From NCBI GenBank assembly GCA_017993505.1, contig JAGOMP010000025.1, positions 1 to 37,858 of the forward strand: a stretch of DNA of 37,858 nt. Reading direction: 5' to 3'. Below, piece after piece: positions 16,673-24,618 of the stretch (positions are counted from its first letter, which is position 1; each line of letters starts with the position of its first letter). This DNA is from Planctomycetota bacterium (GTDB lineage Bacteria; Planctomycetota; Uabimicrobiia; Uabimicrobiales; JABWCH01). The position numbers and the translations under genes were made by a program. The notes below the pieces were generated by a model that had not been told where the DNA came from, made no database searches, and saw nothing but the letters and a program-made list of their open reading frames with translations.

Positions 16673-19600
16673 TCATTTTATAAGCCCCCATTTTTTTCTT
16701 TTTTCCCAAAGTGTTTTTCGACTAAATCCTAAAATGCGTGCAAGTTGGCTATCATTATATTTAGTTTGATTTTGAGAAACAAAGAGACGAGCGTATTCAT
16801 CTACAGAAAGTTCTTGTTGTAATAAATTATTTATGTTTTTTGTATTGGAGAACGCTGCTATATCTTTAAAATGATGGGGAAGGAGTATTTCATCATCATA
16901 AATGCTCAATGCATTATAAAGAATATTTTTTAATTCTCGAACATTTCCAGGCCAACTATATGTAGATAAATAGGCAAGAGTTTTTTTATCTACTTTTCGT
17001 ATATTTTGATTATTTTCTTTAGCATATTCTTCTAAAAAATGATCTACTAAGAGTGGAATGTCTTCTTTTCGTTCTCGTAAGCTAGGTAAATTAATTTGCA
17101 CTACTTTAAGGCGAAAAAATAGATCTTCACGAAAGAGATTTTGAGACACTAAATCAGCTAAATTTTTATTCGAAGCAGAAATAATGCGTACATCTATTTC
17201 AATTTCTGATTTACCTCCTACACGGCGAATTTTGTTGTTTTCTAAAACTCGTAAAAGAGTAGATTGCATACTAGGATGCATGTCACCGACTTCATCTAAA
17301 AATAAACTGCCACCATCAGCAAGTTCAAATAACCCTTTTTTATCAGCAACTGCTCCTGTAAACGCACCTTTGACATGTCCAAAAAGTTCGCTGGCTAATA
17401 AATTTTCTGGTAATGCAGCACAATTTTCTGATAAGAAATTTTTATCTTTTCGATTTCCATTAAAATGAATGGCACGTGCCACGAGTTCTTTCCCTGTCCC
17501 ACTCTCGCCATAAATAAAAACAGGAATATTTTTATCAGCAACTCGATCTAAAATGCGAAAAACTTCTTGCATACATTTACTATGTCCAATAAGATTTTGG
17601 TAGTGAGTGACACTTTCCCAATCATATTGGTTTCGTTGTAGTAATTCTTTAGCTTCTGATAATTCTTCTTCTCGAAGTTCAACTCTTTCTGCTAAAGCTT
17701 TGTTAGCAGTAGATAATTTTTGATTCAAAATTTCAATTTGCTCTTTAGATTTTTGCAATTCTTTTTGTTTTTGTAAATTTTCTTCTAAAATACGTGCATT
17801 ATCTATAGCAATCGCTGCTTGATCTGCAAAAAGTTCTACAATATACTTTTCTTTATCTGTAAAAATCGATTTTTCAAATCGATTGTCCATATATAAAGCC
17901 CCCAGTATTTTTTCTCGAACGCATAAAGGAATTGCCAACACAGAATGTAAACTTAATTCAGATACACTATGAAAACTTTCAAAACGTTTATCTTGCATAG
18001 CATCGCTAGCTAAAATAGGTAAACCTGTTCGAATAACTTCTTCTGTAATTGAATGACTAATTTCAAATTCAGGATTTTCAATATCTTCTTTTTCAAAATT
18101 TCTCGCAACTTCAAAATTTTTATCTTTGAAAGTAGAAGATAAGATTAAAAAGCCGCGTTCAGCTCGTGTGATTTCAATAGCTGTATCCATAATTAAATCA
18201 AGCAATTTTCTAAGATTATGTTCTGTTGCGATTTGTTTATTGATTTCAAATAATTTACGTAGTCTTAGCAATTCTTCTTGTTGTTCTAAATATTGTTGCT
18301 GAAACACTGCTTTCATATTTTGTTGTAATATAGTATGTTGTGGTGCTTGAATATTGATTTCATGGAAAGGTATATTCCCATTTTGAACAGGCAATTCTTT
18401 TGTCCATGTATCTAATAAATTATAAATTTTTTGAACTTTTTCTGATTGCTGAAATTCTTTTTGCAATTGTAAAGAGAAATTTTTAGACAAAGATTCTATC
18501 ACACTGACAGCTTTTCGAAAATAAGACATTGCAGAAGGTAAATTGCCTAATACGCGTTCCCATTCCCCCAATTCAATATAAATTTGCCAAGCAATATGCT
18601 TGGGAAGATGGCTAGATTGAAGAAATTTTTGAAGTTTTTCTTGTATATGTTGATTTTCTATCTCTTGAAACCGTTGTATACGAGACTCTACTAAACAGAC
18701 ATAGACTTCTAGCTTTTCTAAGCCCCAATTTTTGATCACATCTTGCAATTCTTTTAACATATTTTTGGAGGAATGAGCAAGATTTAAATTTATAGACCAA
18801 AATAAACTTTCTATCACCATATTTTTATTGCATTTTTTTTGTGCAACTTTCCAAGCTTCTTGAAATACTTCCAATGTAGATTCATCCTCTTGTAAAGCTA
18901 GAAATCGAGCTTTCCAAAATAAAAATTCTGCAGAAAATTGCATTCCTTTTTCATGATTTTGTAATTGTTTTGTTTGTTGAAAAAAAGAATTGCTACGAAG
19001 CCACAATCCCATTTCAGCATAAATTTCAACAATTCCTAATTTATTGACGCATTCCATACTGGGCATAGATAATTGTTGTGCCAATCTAAGACTATAATGG
19101 TAACTTTCTAAAGCATTTGCAAAAAAACCATTCTTTGTTTGCCATTTTCCTAGACAAGTATATAATTTCATCAATACATCATCATATGTGCATTTCTCAG
19201 TACAAAGTTGTAGCAATGAATGGATAGGAAATTCAGAATAAAACACAAATTCATTTTCAAAAAACTCACAACAAAATGAAAAAATATCTTTTCGGTGAAT
19301 TTGTTGTTCTAAAAAATCTTGTACAAAATTCCCTATTTGGTCGATATTTTCTTTTGCCTCTATAAATAATTGATGTTGTATTTGAAAACACATTTGTCCA
19401 TAGAGTTGTAAAATATAAATAAATGTCGCTTTTTTACATTTTAATTTTTTCAAATAAAGCTCCACTTGAGTATACTCTTTCAAAAGCAAGGATTTTTTGA
19501 TAAGCCATAAACAAGCATATTCATTCCATTCTTGATGATCTACTAGCTTTTCTAGATACACAGAAGCAATATCATATCGTTGCAATAAAACAGATATAAT

Positions 19601-21580
19601 GCCAATATCTAAAGATTCCTTTGTCTCTCTTGGTTGTATTTTATCTACATATTTTTCTAGATATTCTTCTAAAACATTTTCTAAACCCCAAAAATATAAC
19701 ATACCCCAACAACGGAAAAAAGTATCAAATGTTTTATTTTGTTCGTATTTTGCACAATACATATCTAAATTAGTGTCTGACATGTACTTTGAAAAATCAG
19801 TGATATTATTAGAAGGAAATGGAAAATCTAGCAAAGAATCATTGGCTAAACGAACGTTTCCAGCTTTATCAAAACAAATCCAATGATAAAAAAACATGTT
19901 CCATAACAATATCCAAGAAACATTAGTATTTTCTAACCAATGAAAAAACAAAGTACAAGGAACAAGTCCACCTATAGAAATAAAAAATTGCAAAACATCT
20001 TGCATATCTTGAGGTAAAAAATTCTTATATTCTTGAAAAGCTTGTTGGTTTGTTTTTGGCCAAGGCAAATTTTCTAACGAGGAAGTAGAAATGTGCCACT
20101 CGCCTTCTTCATAAAACAAAATTTCCTTTTGTATCCACAAGGATAGCACATAATCAGCATATAATAAATTTCCTTGTTTTTCTAAATATGAAATAAACTT
20201 TTTAGGTGGTTTTTCCACACCTAATTTTTTCGCCATGATATTAGAAAAATAATTTTCTTTTTTATATGGAATTTCTTGGACATGTACAAAATTTTCTAAA
20301 GAAAAATTTTCTTCTAATTCTTTCCAAAATGGTGGGAAACAAGATAAAGTTCCAATAACTTTTAAAGGAATGTGTAATTCCTGTACTTCTTGCAATAAAT
20401 ATAAAAGAATCAAAAATGACTCTTTAGAAATACGATGCATATCATCTAACAATAAAATAGTAGGTTGTTGAATTTTTTTTATAATAGGTTGAATAATATG
20501 GCGTCTTGTTTGAAAAAATCTATCTTCCCATGAAAAAAGTTCTGTCCAAGGTAAAGTAATTTCTACTTTTTCTTCTTGCCATTCTATTCCCAAAATTTTA
20601 AACCAAGAATGCCAAATTTGCAAGGGATGCGTACTATAACAAGAAAAAGAAAAAATCATATGATCTAAATAAAATTTTTTCACACTTTGTAAAAAAGAAG
20701 TTTTTCCACTCCCTGGTTTTCCATGGAAAAAAAAAGCCATTTGTTTTTCTTTGAAGCACGATGTTTGCAATATAGATAAATCAAAACAAGGTTCTAAAGA
20801 ATAAAGTAATTTTTTTTCTGGTTCTTCTAAAACTGTGATTTTATTGAAAGAAGTTTGACAATGTTCTAAACAATCTACCATGTTTTGATATCGATCTGAA
20901 ACATTTTCAGCACGGCATCGTTTGACAATCTTTGCTAATGGTTCTGACATCTTTTCTTTATGAAATTGACTAGACCACCATTTAAAAAAACACATACCTA
21001 TAGAAAATATATCGCAACGTTCATCATGATATTCTTGTTGTTGCACTTCAGGTGCAGTATATACATCATAAGAATATATCATATGATTGGGGAGAATAAT
21101 TCCAGGAAATAACAACAACACTTTTTTATGAAATAATAAAATTTGATACGGGGAAAGATCATAACATAGCATTCCATGTTGATGGATTTCTAGCATACAA
21201 TATAATGTTTGATAAAAAACGTCTGCCACATCTATGGAAGACAATTCTGATAAAATATTTGAATTTTGTGGGACTGCAGATATAAAAAATAGACATTCAG
21301 ACTTTTTCAATATAAGATGTTTGGAAAACCCATGGAGCAACTCAGTATTCAATGTACCAAAATCTACTACAGGCACGACACAATTATGATTTTGTTGTGT
21401 CCATTTTATCCAATTTTTATAATACATGAGCAGAACTTCAGGGACTTTATCAAAACAAGTCAAAGCAATATAAATTTGTTGCCCAGTCAATTCATCTAGC
21501 CCTGATAAAAATGAAAAATCACCTACATTTCCTAAAAATTTTTGCAATTGATAACGCTGATGAATCATGAAGTTTCCCAT
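16673..21580 (-). CDS. Pseudokinase-ATPase-TPR-GAF-sigma-54 activator fusion with Fis-type HTH
   Basis: A 1635-residue regulator. Residues ~8-255 are kinase-like, but the Gly loop is poor, the ATP Lys is missing (IYIALTCF), HRDLKPxN has become CYDLSPYQ and no DFG exists (LLFPGI), while APE and DIFSIG remain. This is a pseudokinase. An NTPase follows (P-loop HGKPGSGKTS ~285, Walker B TILLLDDMH ~373), then helical TPR-like repeats (~620-1080), a GAF sensor (~1120-1255, ERGFLIL, LGALYMDNR), a coiled coil, and a complete sigma-54 AAA+ domain (~1328-1570: GESGTGKE, GAFTGA, LFLDEVGDM, WPGNVRELKN). The C-terminal HTH is SQLARILGFSRKTLWEKRKK. GAFTGA is intact, so it should open sigma-54 promoters. 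The first half resembles kinase-AAA-TPR signalling proteins. ATG after GGAAGG. Targets unknown. Confidence 0.93.
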   Translation of the reverse strand: MGNFMIHQRYQLQKFLGNVGDFSFLSGLDELTGQQIYIALTCFDKVPEVLLMYYKNWIKWTQQNHNCVVPVVDFGTLNTELLHGFSKHLILKKSECLFFISAVPQNSNILSELSSIDVADVFYQTLYCMLEIHQHGMLCYDLSPYQILLFHKKVLLLFPGIILPNHMIYSYDVYTAPEVQQQEYHDERCDIFSIGMCFFKWWSSQFHKEKMSEPLAKIVKRCRAENVSDRYQNMVDCLEHCQTSFNKITVLEEPEKKLLYSLEPCFDLSILQTSCFKEKQMAFFFHGKPGSGKTSFLQSVKKFYLDHMIFSFSCYSTHPLQIWHSWFKILGIEWQEEKVEITLPWTELFSWEDRFFQTRRHIIQPIIKKIQQPTILLLDDMHRISKESFLILLYLLQEVQELHIPLKVIGTLSCFPPFWKELEENFSLENFVHVQEIPYKKENYFSNIMAKKLGVEKPPKKFISYLEKQGNLLYADYVLSLWIQKEILFYEEGEWHISTSSLENLPWPKTNQQAFQEYKNFLPQDMQDVLQFFISIGGLVPCTLFFHWLENTNVSWILLWNMFFYHWICFDKAGNVRLANDSLLDFPFPSNNITDFSKYMSDTNLDMYCAKYEQNKTFDTFFRCWGMLYFWGLENVLEEYLEKYVDKIQPRETKESLDIGIISVLLQRYDIASVYLEKLVDHQEWNEYACLWLIKKSLLLKEYTQVELYLKKLKCKKATFIYILQLYGQMCFQIQHQLFIEAKENIDQIGNFVQDFLEQQIHRKDIFSFCCEFFENEFVFYSEFPIHSLLQLCTEKCTYDDVLMKLYTCLGKWQTKNGFFANALESYHYSLRLAQQLSMPSMECVNKLGIVEIYAEMGLWLRSNSFFQQTKQLQNHEKGMQFSAEFLFWKARFLALQEDESTLEVFQEAWKVAQKKCNKNMVIESLFWSINLNLAHSSKNMLKELQDVIKNWGLEKLEVYVCLVESRIQRFQEIENQHIQEKLQKFLQSSHLPKHIAWQIYIELGEWERVLGNLPSAMSYFRKAVSVIESLSKNFSLQLQKEFQQSEKVQKIYNLLDTWTKELPVQNGNIPFHEINIQAPQHTILQQNMKAVFQQQYLEQQEELLRLRKLFEINKQIATEHNLRKLLDLIMDTAIEITRAERGFLILSSTFKDKNFEVARNFEKEDIENPEFEISHSITEEVIRTGLPILASDAMQDKRFESFHSVSELSLHSVLAIPLCVREKILGALYMDNRFEKSIFTDKEKYIVELFADQAAIAIDNARILEENLQKQKELQKSKEQIEILNQKLSTANKALAERVELREEELSEAKELLQRNQYDWESVTHYQNLIGHSKCMQEVFRILDRVADKNIPVFIYGESGTGKELVARAIHFNGNRKDKNFLSENCAALPENLLASELFGHVKGAFTGAVADKKGLFELADGGSLFLDEVGDMHPSMQSTLLRVLENNKIRRVGGKSEIEIDVRIISASNKNLADLVSQNLFREDLFFRLKVVQINLPSLRERKEDIPLLVDHFLEEYAKENNQNIRKVDKKTLAYLSTYSWPGNVRELKNILYNALSIYDDEILLPHHFKDIAAFSNTKNINNLLQQELSVDEYARLFVSQNQTKYNDSQLARILGFSRKTLWEKRKKWGLIK

Positions 21581-21603
21581 ACATAATCCTTCCCTATTAT
21601 ATA

Positions 21604-21654
21604 TAAAAAAAAAGACAGTACTTCTATAGACAAGAAGTACTGTCTTTTTTTTTA
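21604..21654 (-). terminator. Strong 21-bp hairpin terminator behind the lipoprotein gene
   Basis: A perfect stem (21605-21625 with 21633-21653) around GACAGTACTTCT/AGAAGTACTGTC, loop ATAGACA, with A- and T-runs on both sides. It begins right at the lipoprotein stop codon and is symmetrical, but no plus-strand gene points at it. It isolates the sigma-54 activator gene downstream, which then needs its own promoter or read-through. Confidence 0.92.
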
Positions 21655-24399
21655 TTTTAGTAATTTGCTTAAATTTTCTTCAATGGATTCACGAAGAAGA
21701 ATTTGTTCTTCTGTTTTTACTTCCCATGTAGCAATATAATCTAACAAATATACTTTTTCTTCTTCAAAGAGCATTTGCAAAATGCTAAATTTGCTAATGA
21801 CAATGCTCCTAAAAACATTCAAAGCAGCTTCATCACCTTGCGTACGTCGAATTTGATTGATATGATCTTTCATAGCATACACATCAATTTTTTGCAAATG
21901 GCCAATTGTTTGAACTGCTCTATTCAACAATTTATCAGTATAAGTATAGCCAGCACGAATCTTCATTTGATAAGCAGATTCAGGAACTTTTACAGTTAAA
22001 ACAAATCTTTCTTCACCAGGTTCCAGTTGAACTAAATGTTCTTCTACTAGCTTATTATCTACAATAAACTCATAAGGATAATCGATTCCATCTAAATTCA
22101 AAACTTCACGAATCGTCGTAAATTTATAAGGTTTTAAAGGAGTCAGGGCAAAAGGCACTTCTTGAGGTTCATTGCCAAATCCAATAAAAATTTCTCTTTG
22201 AAACGTCATATAATCTTGAAATAAAAGTTTCATTTTCAACAAAGAGCCAACTTCATATTCAGCTTCAGGCATAACTTCTTGGCCGTTTATAAAAATTTTC
22301 CAAGGTTGGATTACTTGAAAGTCTTCTTGGTATGGTTTTAAGACAAGCTTTCTAGTTTGAACTGTTGAAGAAGTTTGTTGTGGAACTTGTGGTTGTGATT
22401 CTACTTTCTTTTCTATGGGTTCTTCCAATTTTTGTTCTTGTTCATCTGAGGAAACAACAGTCTTTTCTGAAGTATCACTTCCAGCATCCATTTTAATAGT
22501 GACTTCCATCACAGAATCATCTGGTTTTACCTCAATATACTCAGAATAATCCTGATAATGTACCAATTTGACTTGGACATGATAACGACCTGGACGTAAA
22601 GATAATACAGGTTCTGCAACGACATTTCTGTTATCTACAAAAATCGCTTCAGGAGCTAATTGTGTATTTTTTTCAGAATCTATTATATTCCAACGAATTT
22701 TTCTTGGTAAAACTTCCATAATTCGTAAGAACATAAAATCTTCTCCAAGACGTACAGGTATTTCTTCTATAATTGTTTTATATCCAGCTTTTATTACCTC
22801 AATAGTATGAATCCCAGGAGTAATTCCATCTTCATAAGGTTTTGAATCAATTAAAACTTTATCAGGTTGAATAATGCTTCCAACAGGATAATCTGTATTG
22901 ATAATCAATTGAAGTTTGCAAGGAAGGAGTTGCATTTCTTCCTTGATCGTCCATTCTTGGACATCTGTAGGTATAAGAATTTCTTTTTCTAAAATTTTAA
23001 ATCCTTTTGCCTCTACTCTCAAAGAATATGTACCAGCTTCCATTCGTGCATTGTCAGATACTTCCTGTCCATTCATCAAAATGCGAACGTCTCTAACATT
23101 CAATACTTTATTTTGTCCATAAAAAAAATCAAAAGAAAGTGCTACACCTTCTTGTTTTTCTTTAGCAATACGTTCAGCTTCTTCTCTTGCAGCAATTTCT
23201 TTAGCAATACGTTCAGCTTTTTCTCTTTCAGCAATTTCTTTAGCAATACGTTCAGCTTCTGCTTTTTCTTTAGCTAATCTTTCAGCTTCTGCTTTTTCTT
23301 TAGCTAGTCTTTCAGCTTCTTGTTTTTCTTTAGCTAGTCTTTCAGCTTCTGCTTTTTCTTTGGCTAGTCTTTCAGCTTCTGCTTTTTCTTTGGCTAGTCT
23401 TTCAGCTTCTTGTTTTTCTTTAGCTAATCTTTCAGCTTCGGCTTTTTCTTTAGCTAGTCTTTCAGCTTCTGCTTTCTCCTTAGCTAATCTTTCAGCTTCT
23501 TGTTTTTCTTTAGCTAATCTTTCAGCTTCAGTTTCATTTTCATCGACTATTTTTCCTGATTCTATTACCTTTCCCGCTTCTGCTTCCTTCTTCGCTGCTA
23601 CTTTTGCCATATGTTCTGCAATAGCTTTTTCTACAGCTAATCTTTCAGCTTCTGCTTTTTCTTTGGCTAATCTTTCTTGTTCCGCTTTTTCTTTTGCTAG
23701 TCTTTCTTCTTCCTCTTTCTCAGCTGCTGCTCTCTCTTCTGCTACTTTTTTAGCTTCTGCTTTTTCCTTAGCTATTCTTTCTGCTTCTATTTTTGCCATA
23801 TGTTCTGCAATAGCTTTTTCTACAGCTAATCTTTCAGCTTCCGCTTTTTCCGCAGCAGCTTTTTCAGCTTCTTCTTTTTCCTTGGCTAATCTTTCAGCTT
23901 CTTTGGCAGCTGCTTCTTTGGCTTCAGCTTCCTCTGCTTCTGCTTTTTCTTTGGCTAATCTTTCTGCTTCTACTTTTGCCATATGTTCTGCAATAGCTTT
24001 TTCTACAGCTAATCTTTCAGCTTCTGCTTTTTCCGCAGCAGCTTTTTCAGCTTCTTCTTTTTCCTTAGCTAATCTTTCAGCTTCTTTGGCTACTACTTCT
24101 TTGGCTTCAGCTTTTTCAGCTTCTTCTTTTTCCTTGGCTAATCTTTCAGCTTCCGCTTTTTTTTCAGCTGCTACCTTTTCTGTTGCTAGCTTTTGTAATC
24201 TTTCTTTTTCTGCTTTTGCTTTCGATTCTTTTTCTTTCAATGCAGTTTGAACAGACGAGCGAACTTCTTCTGCAACTTCATATTCTAAATCTAAAGTTGT
24301 ATCAGAGTCTGATTGCTCTGGCTGTGAAGTCGGTCGATCACAAGCACAAACAAAAAGAAAAAACAACACTACAATTAAGTGTAATATTTTCATTCCCAT
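21652..24399 (-). CDS. Predicted lipoprotein with long Ala/Glu/Lys helical repeats and PEGA-like C-terminal domains
   Basis: About 915 residues. A signal peptide (MGMKILHLIVVLFFLFVCAC) ends in a plausible lipobox with the lipid Cys before DRPTSQ. About 350 residues of charged helix follow, built from AERLAKEK(A/Q)E ten-residue units and a longer block with AVEKAIAEHMAK that occurs three times. This resembles the TolA stalk or a single alpha-helix spacer. The remainder holds several beta-rich repeats with PEGA-like wording (LIDSKPYEDGITPGIHTIEV, IFVDNRNVVAEPVLSLRPG, IFINGQEVMPEAEYEVG), common in planctomycete surface and kinase proteins. An upstream ATG (24423) lacks spacing from a ribosome site. 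AGGAG lies four bases before the ATG at 24399 and ten before 24393. Probably a periplasmic spacer or scaffold; no enzyme motif seen. Confidence 0.78.
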   Translation of the reverse strand: MGMKILHLIVVLFFLFVCACDRPTSQPEQSDSDTTLDLEYEVAEEVRSSVQTALKEKESKAKAEKERLQKLATEKVAAEKKAEAERLAKEKEEAEKAEAKEVVAKEAERLAKEKEEAEKAAAEKAEAERLAVEKAIAEHMAKVEAERLAKEKAEAEEAEAKEAAAKEAERLAKEKEEAEKAAAEKAEAERLAVEKAIAEHMAKIEAERIAKEKAEAKKVAEERAAAEKEEEERLAKEKAEQERLAKEKAEAERLAVEKAIAEHMAKVAAKKEAEAGKVIESGKIVDENETEAERLAKEKQEAERLAKEKAEAERLAKEKAEAERLAKEKQEAERLAKEKAEAERLAKEKAEAERLAKEKQEAERLAKEKAEAERLAKEKAEAERIAKEIAEREKAERIAKEIAAREEAERIAKEKQEGVALSFDFFYGQNKVLNVRDVRILMNGQEVSDNARMEAGTYSLRVEAKGFKILEKEILIPTDVQEWTIKEEMQLLPCKLQLIINTDYPVGSIIQPDKVLIDSKPYEDGITPGIHTIEVIKAGYKTIIEEIPVRLGEDFMFLRIMEVLPRKIRWNIIDSEKNTQLAPEAIFVDNRNVVAEPVLSLRPGRYHVQVKLVHYQDYSEYIEVKPDDSVMEVTIKMDAGSDTSEKTVVSSDEQEQKLEEPIEKKVESQPQVPQQTSSTVQTRKLVLKPYQEDFQVIQPWKIFINGQEVMPEAEYEVGSLLKMKLLFQDYMTFQREIFIGFGNEPQEVPFALTPLKPYKFTTIREVLNLDGIDYPYEFIVDNKLVEEHLVQLEPGEERFVLTVKVPESAYQMKIRAGYTYTDKLLNRAVQTIGHLQKIDVYAMKDHINQIRRTQGDEAALNVFRSIVISKFSILQMLFEEEKVYLLDYIATWEVKTEEQILLRESIEENLSKLLK
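23190..23530 (-). repeat. 30-bp in-frame tandem repeats (AERLAKEKAE units)
   Basis: About eleven successive 30-bp units (e.g. TTAGCTAGTCTTTCAGCTTC) encode ten residues each, with scattered synonymous changes. A second, longer period (~180-230 bp, with GCCATATGTTCTGCAATAGC) recurs three times at about 23610, 23800 and 23980. Such arrays change length easily without losing frame. Confidence 0.9.
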
Positions 24400-24489
24400 A
24401 AGTCTCCTATATCTTTTACTCATCCCTTATATAAGCAAAATTTTAATACATGAATCATTATTTATTCAAATTCAAAAATGATAAAATTT

Positions 24490-24517
24490 ATTATAGCATA
24501 TATAATCATATCGTCAA
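24490..24517 (-). promoter_or_regulatory. Promoter of the lipoprotein gene
   Basis: On the minus strand TTGACG (24512-24517), a 16-base spacer and a perfect TATAAT (24490-24495), about 90 bases upstream of the lipoprotein start. It is divergent from the topA promoter, 27 bases away. Confidence 0.7.
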
Positions 24518-24543
24518 ACCATTTTTAAAACACTAAAAAAAAC

Positions 24544-24571
24544 TTGACACCACATTATAATACGATATATT
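24544..24571 (+). promoter_or_regulatory. Promoter of topA
   Basis: TTGACA (24544-24549), a 16-base spacer and TATATT (24566-24571), about 48 bases before the topA start. Confidence 0.7.
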
Positions 24572-24618
24572 ACAAAGAAATAAAAAATATTTTTAAAAAA
24601 TAAACTTAAGGAAAACGC

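Noticed and set aside
23360..24250. 296-codon plus-strand frame full of Ser/Ala/Leu repeats
   Set aside because: It is the antisense of the AERLAKEK repeats of the lipoprotein gene. The long open frame follows from the repeat composition, with no ribosome site or known family.
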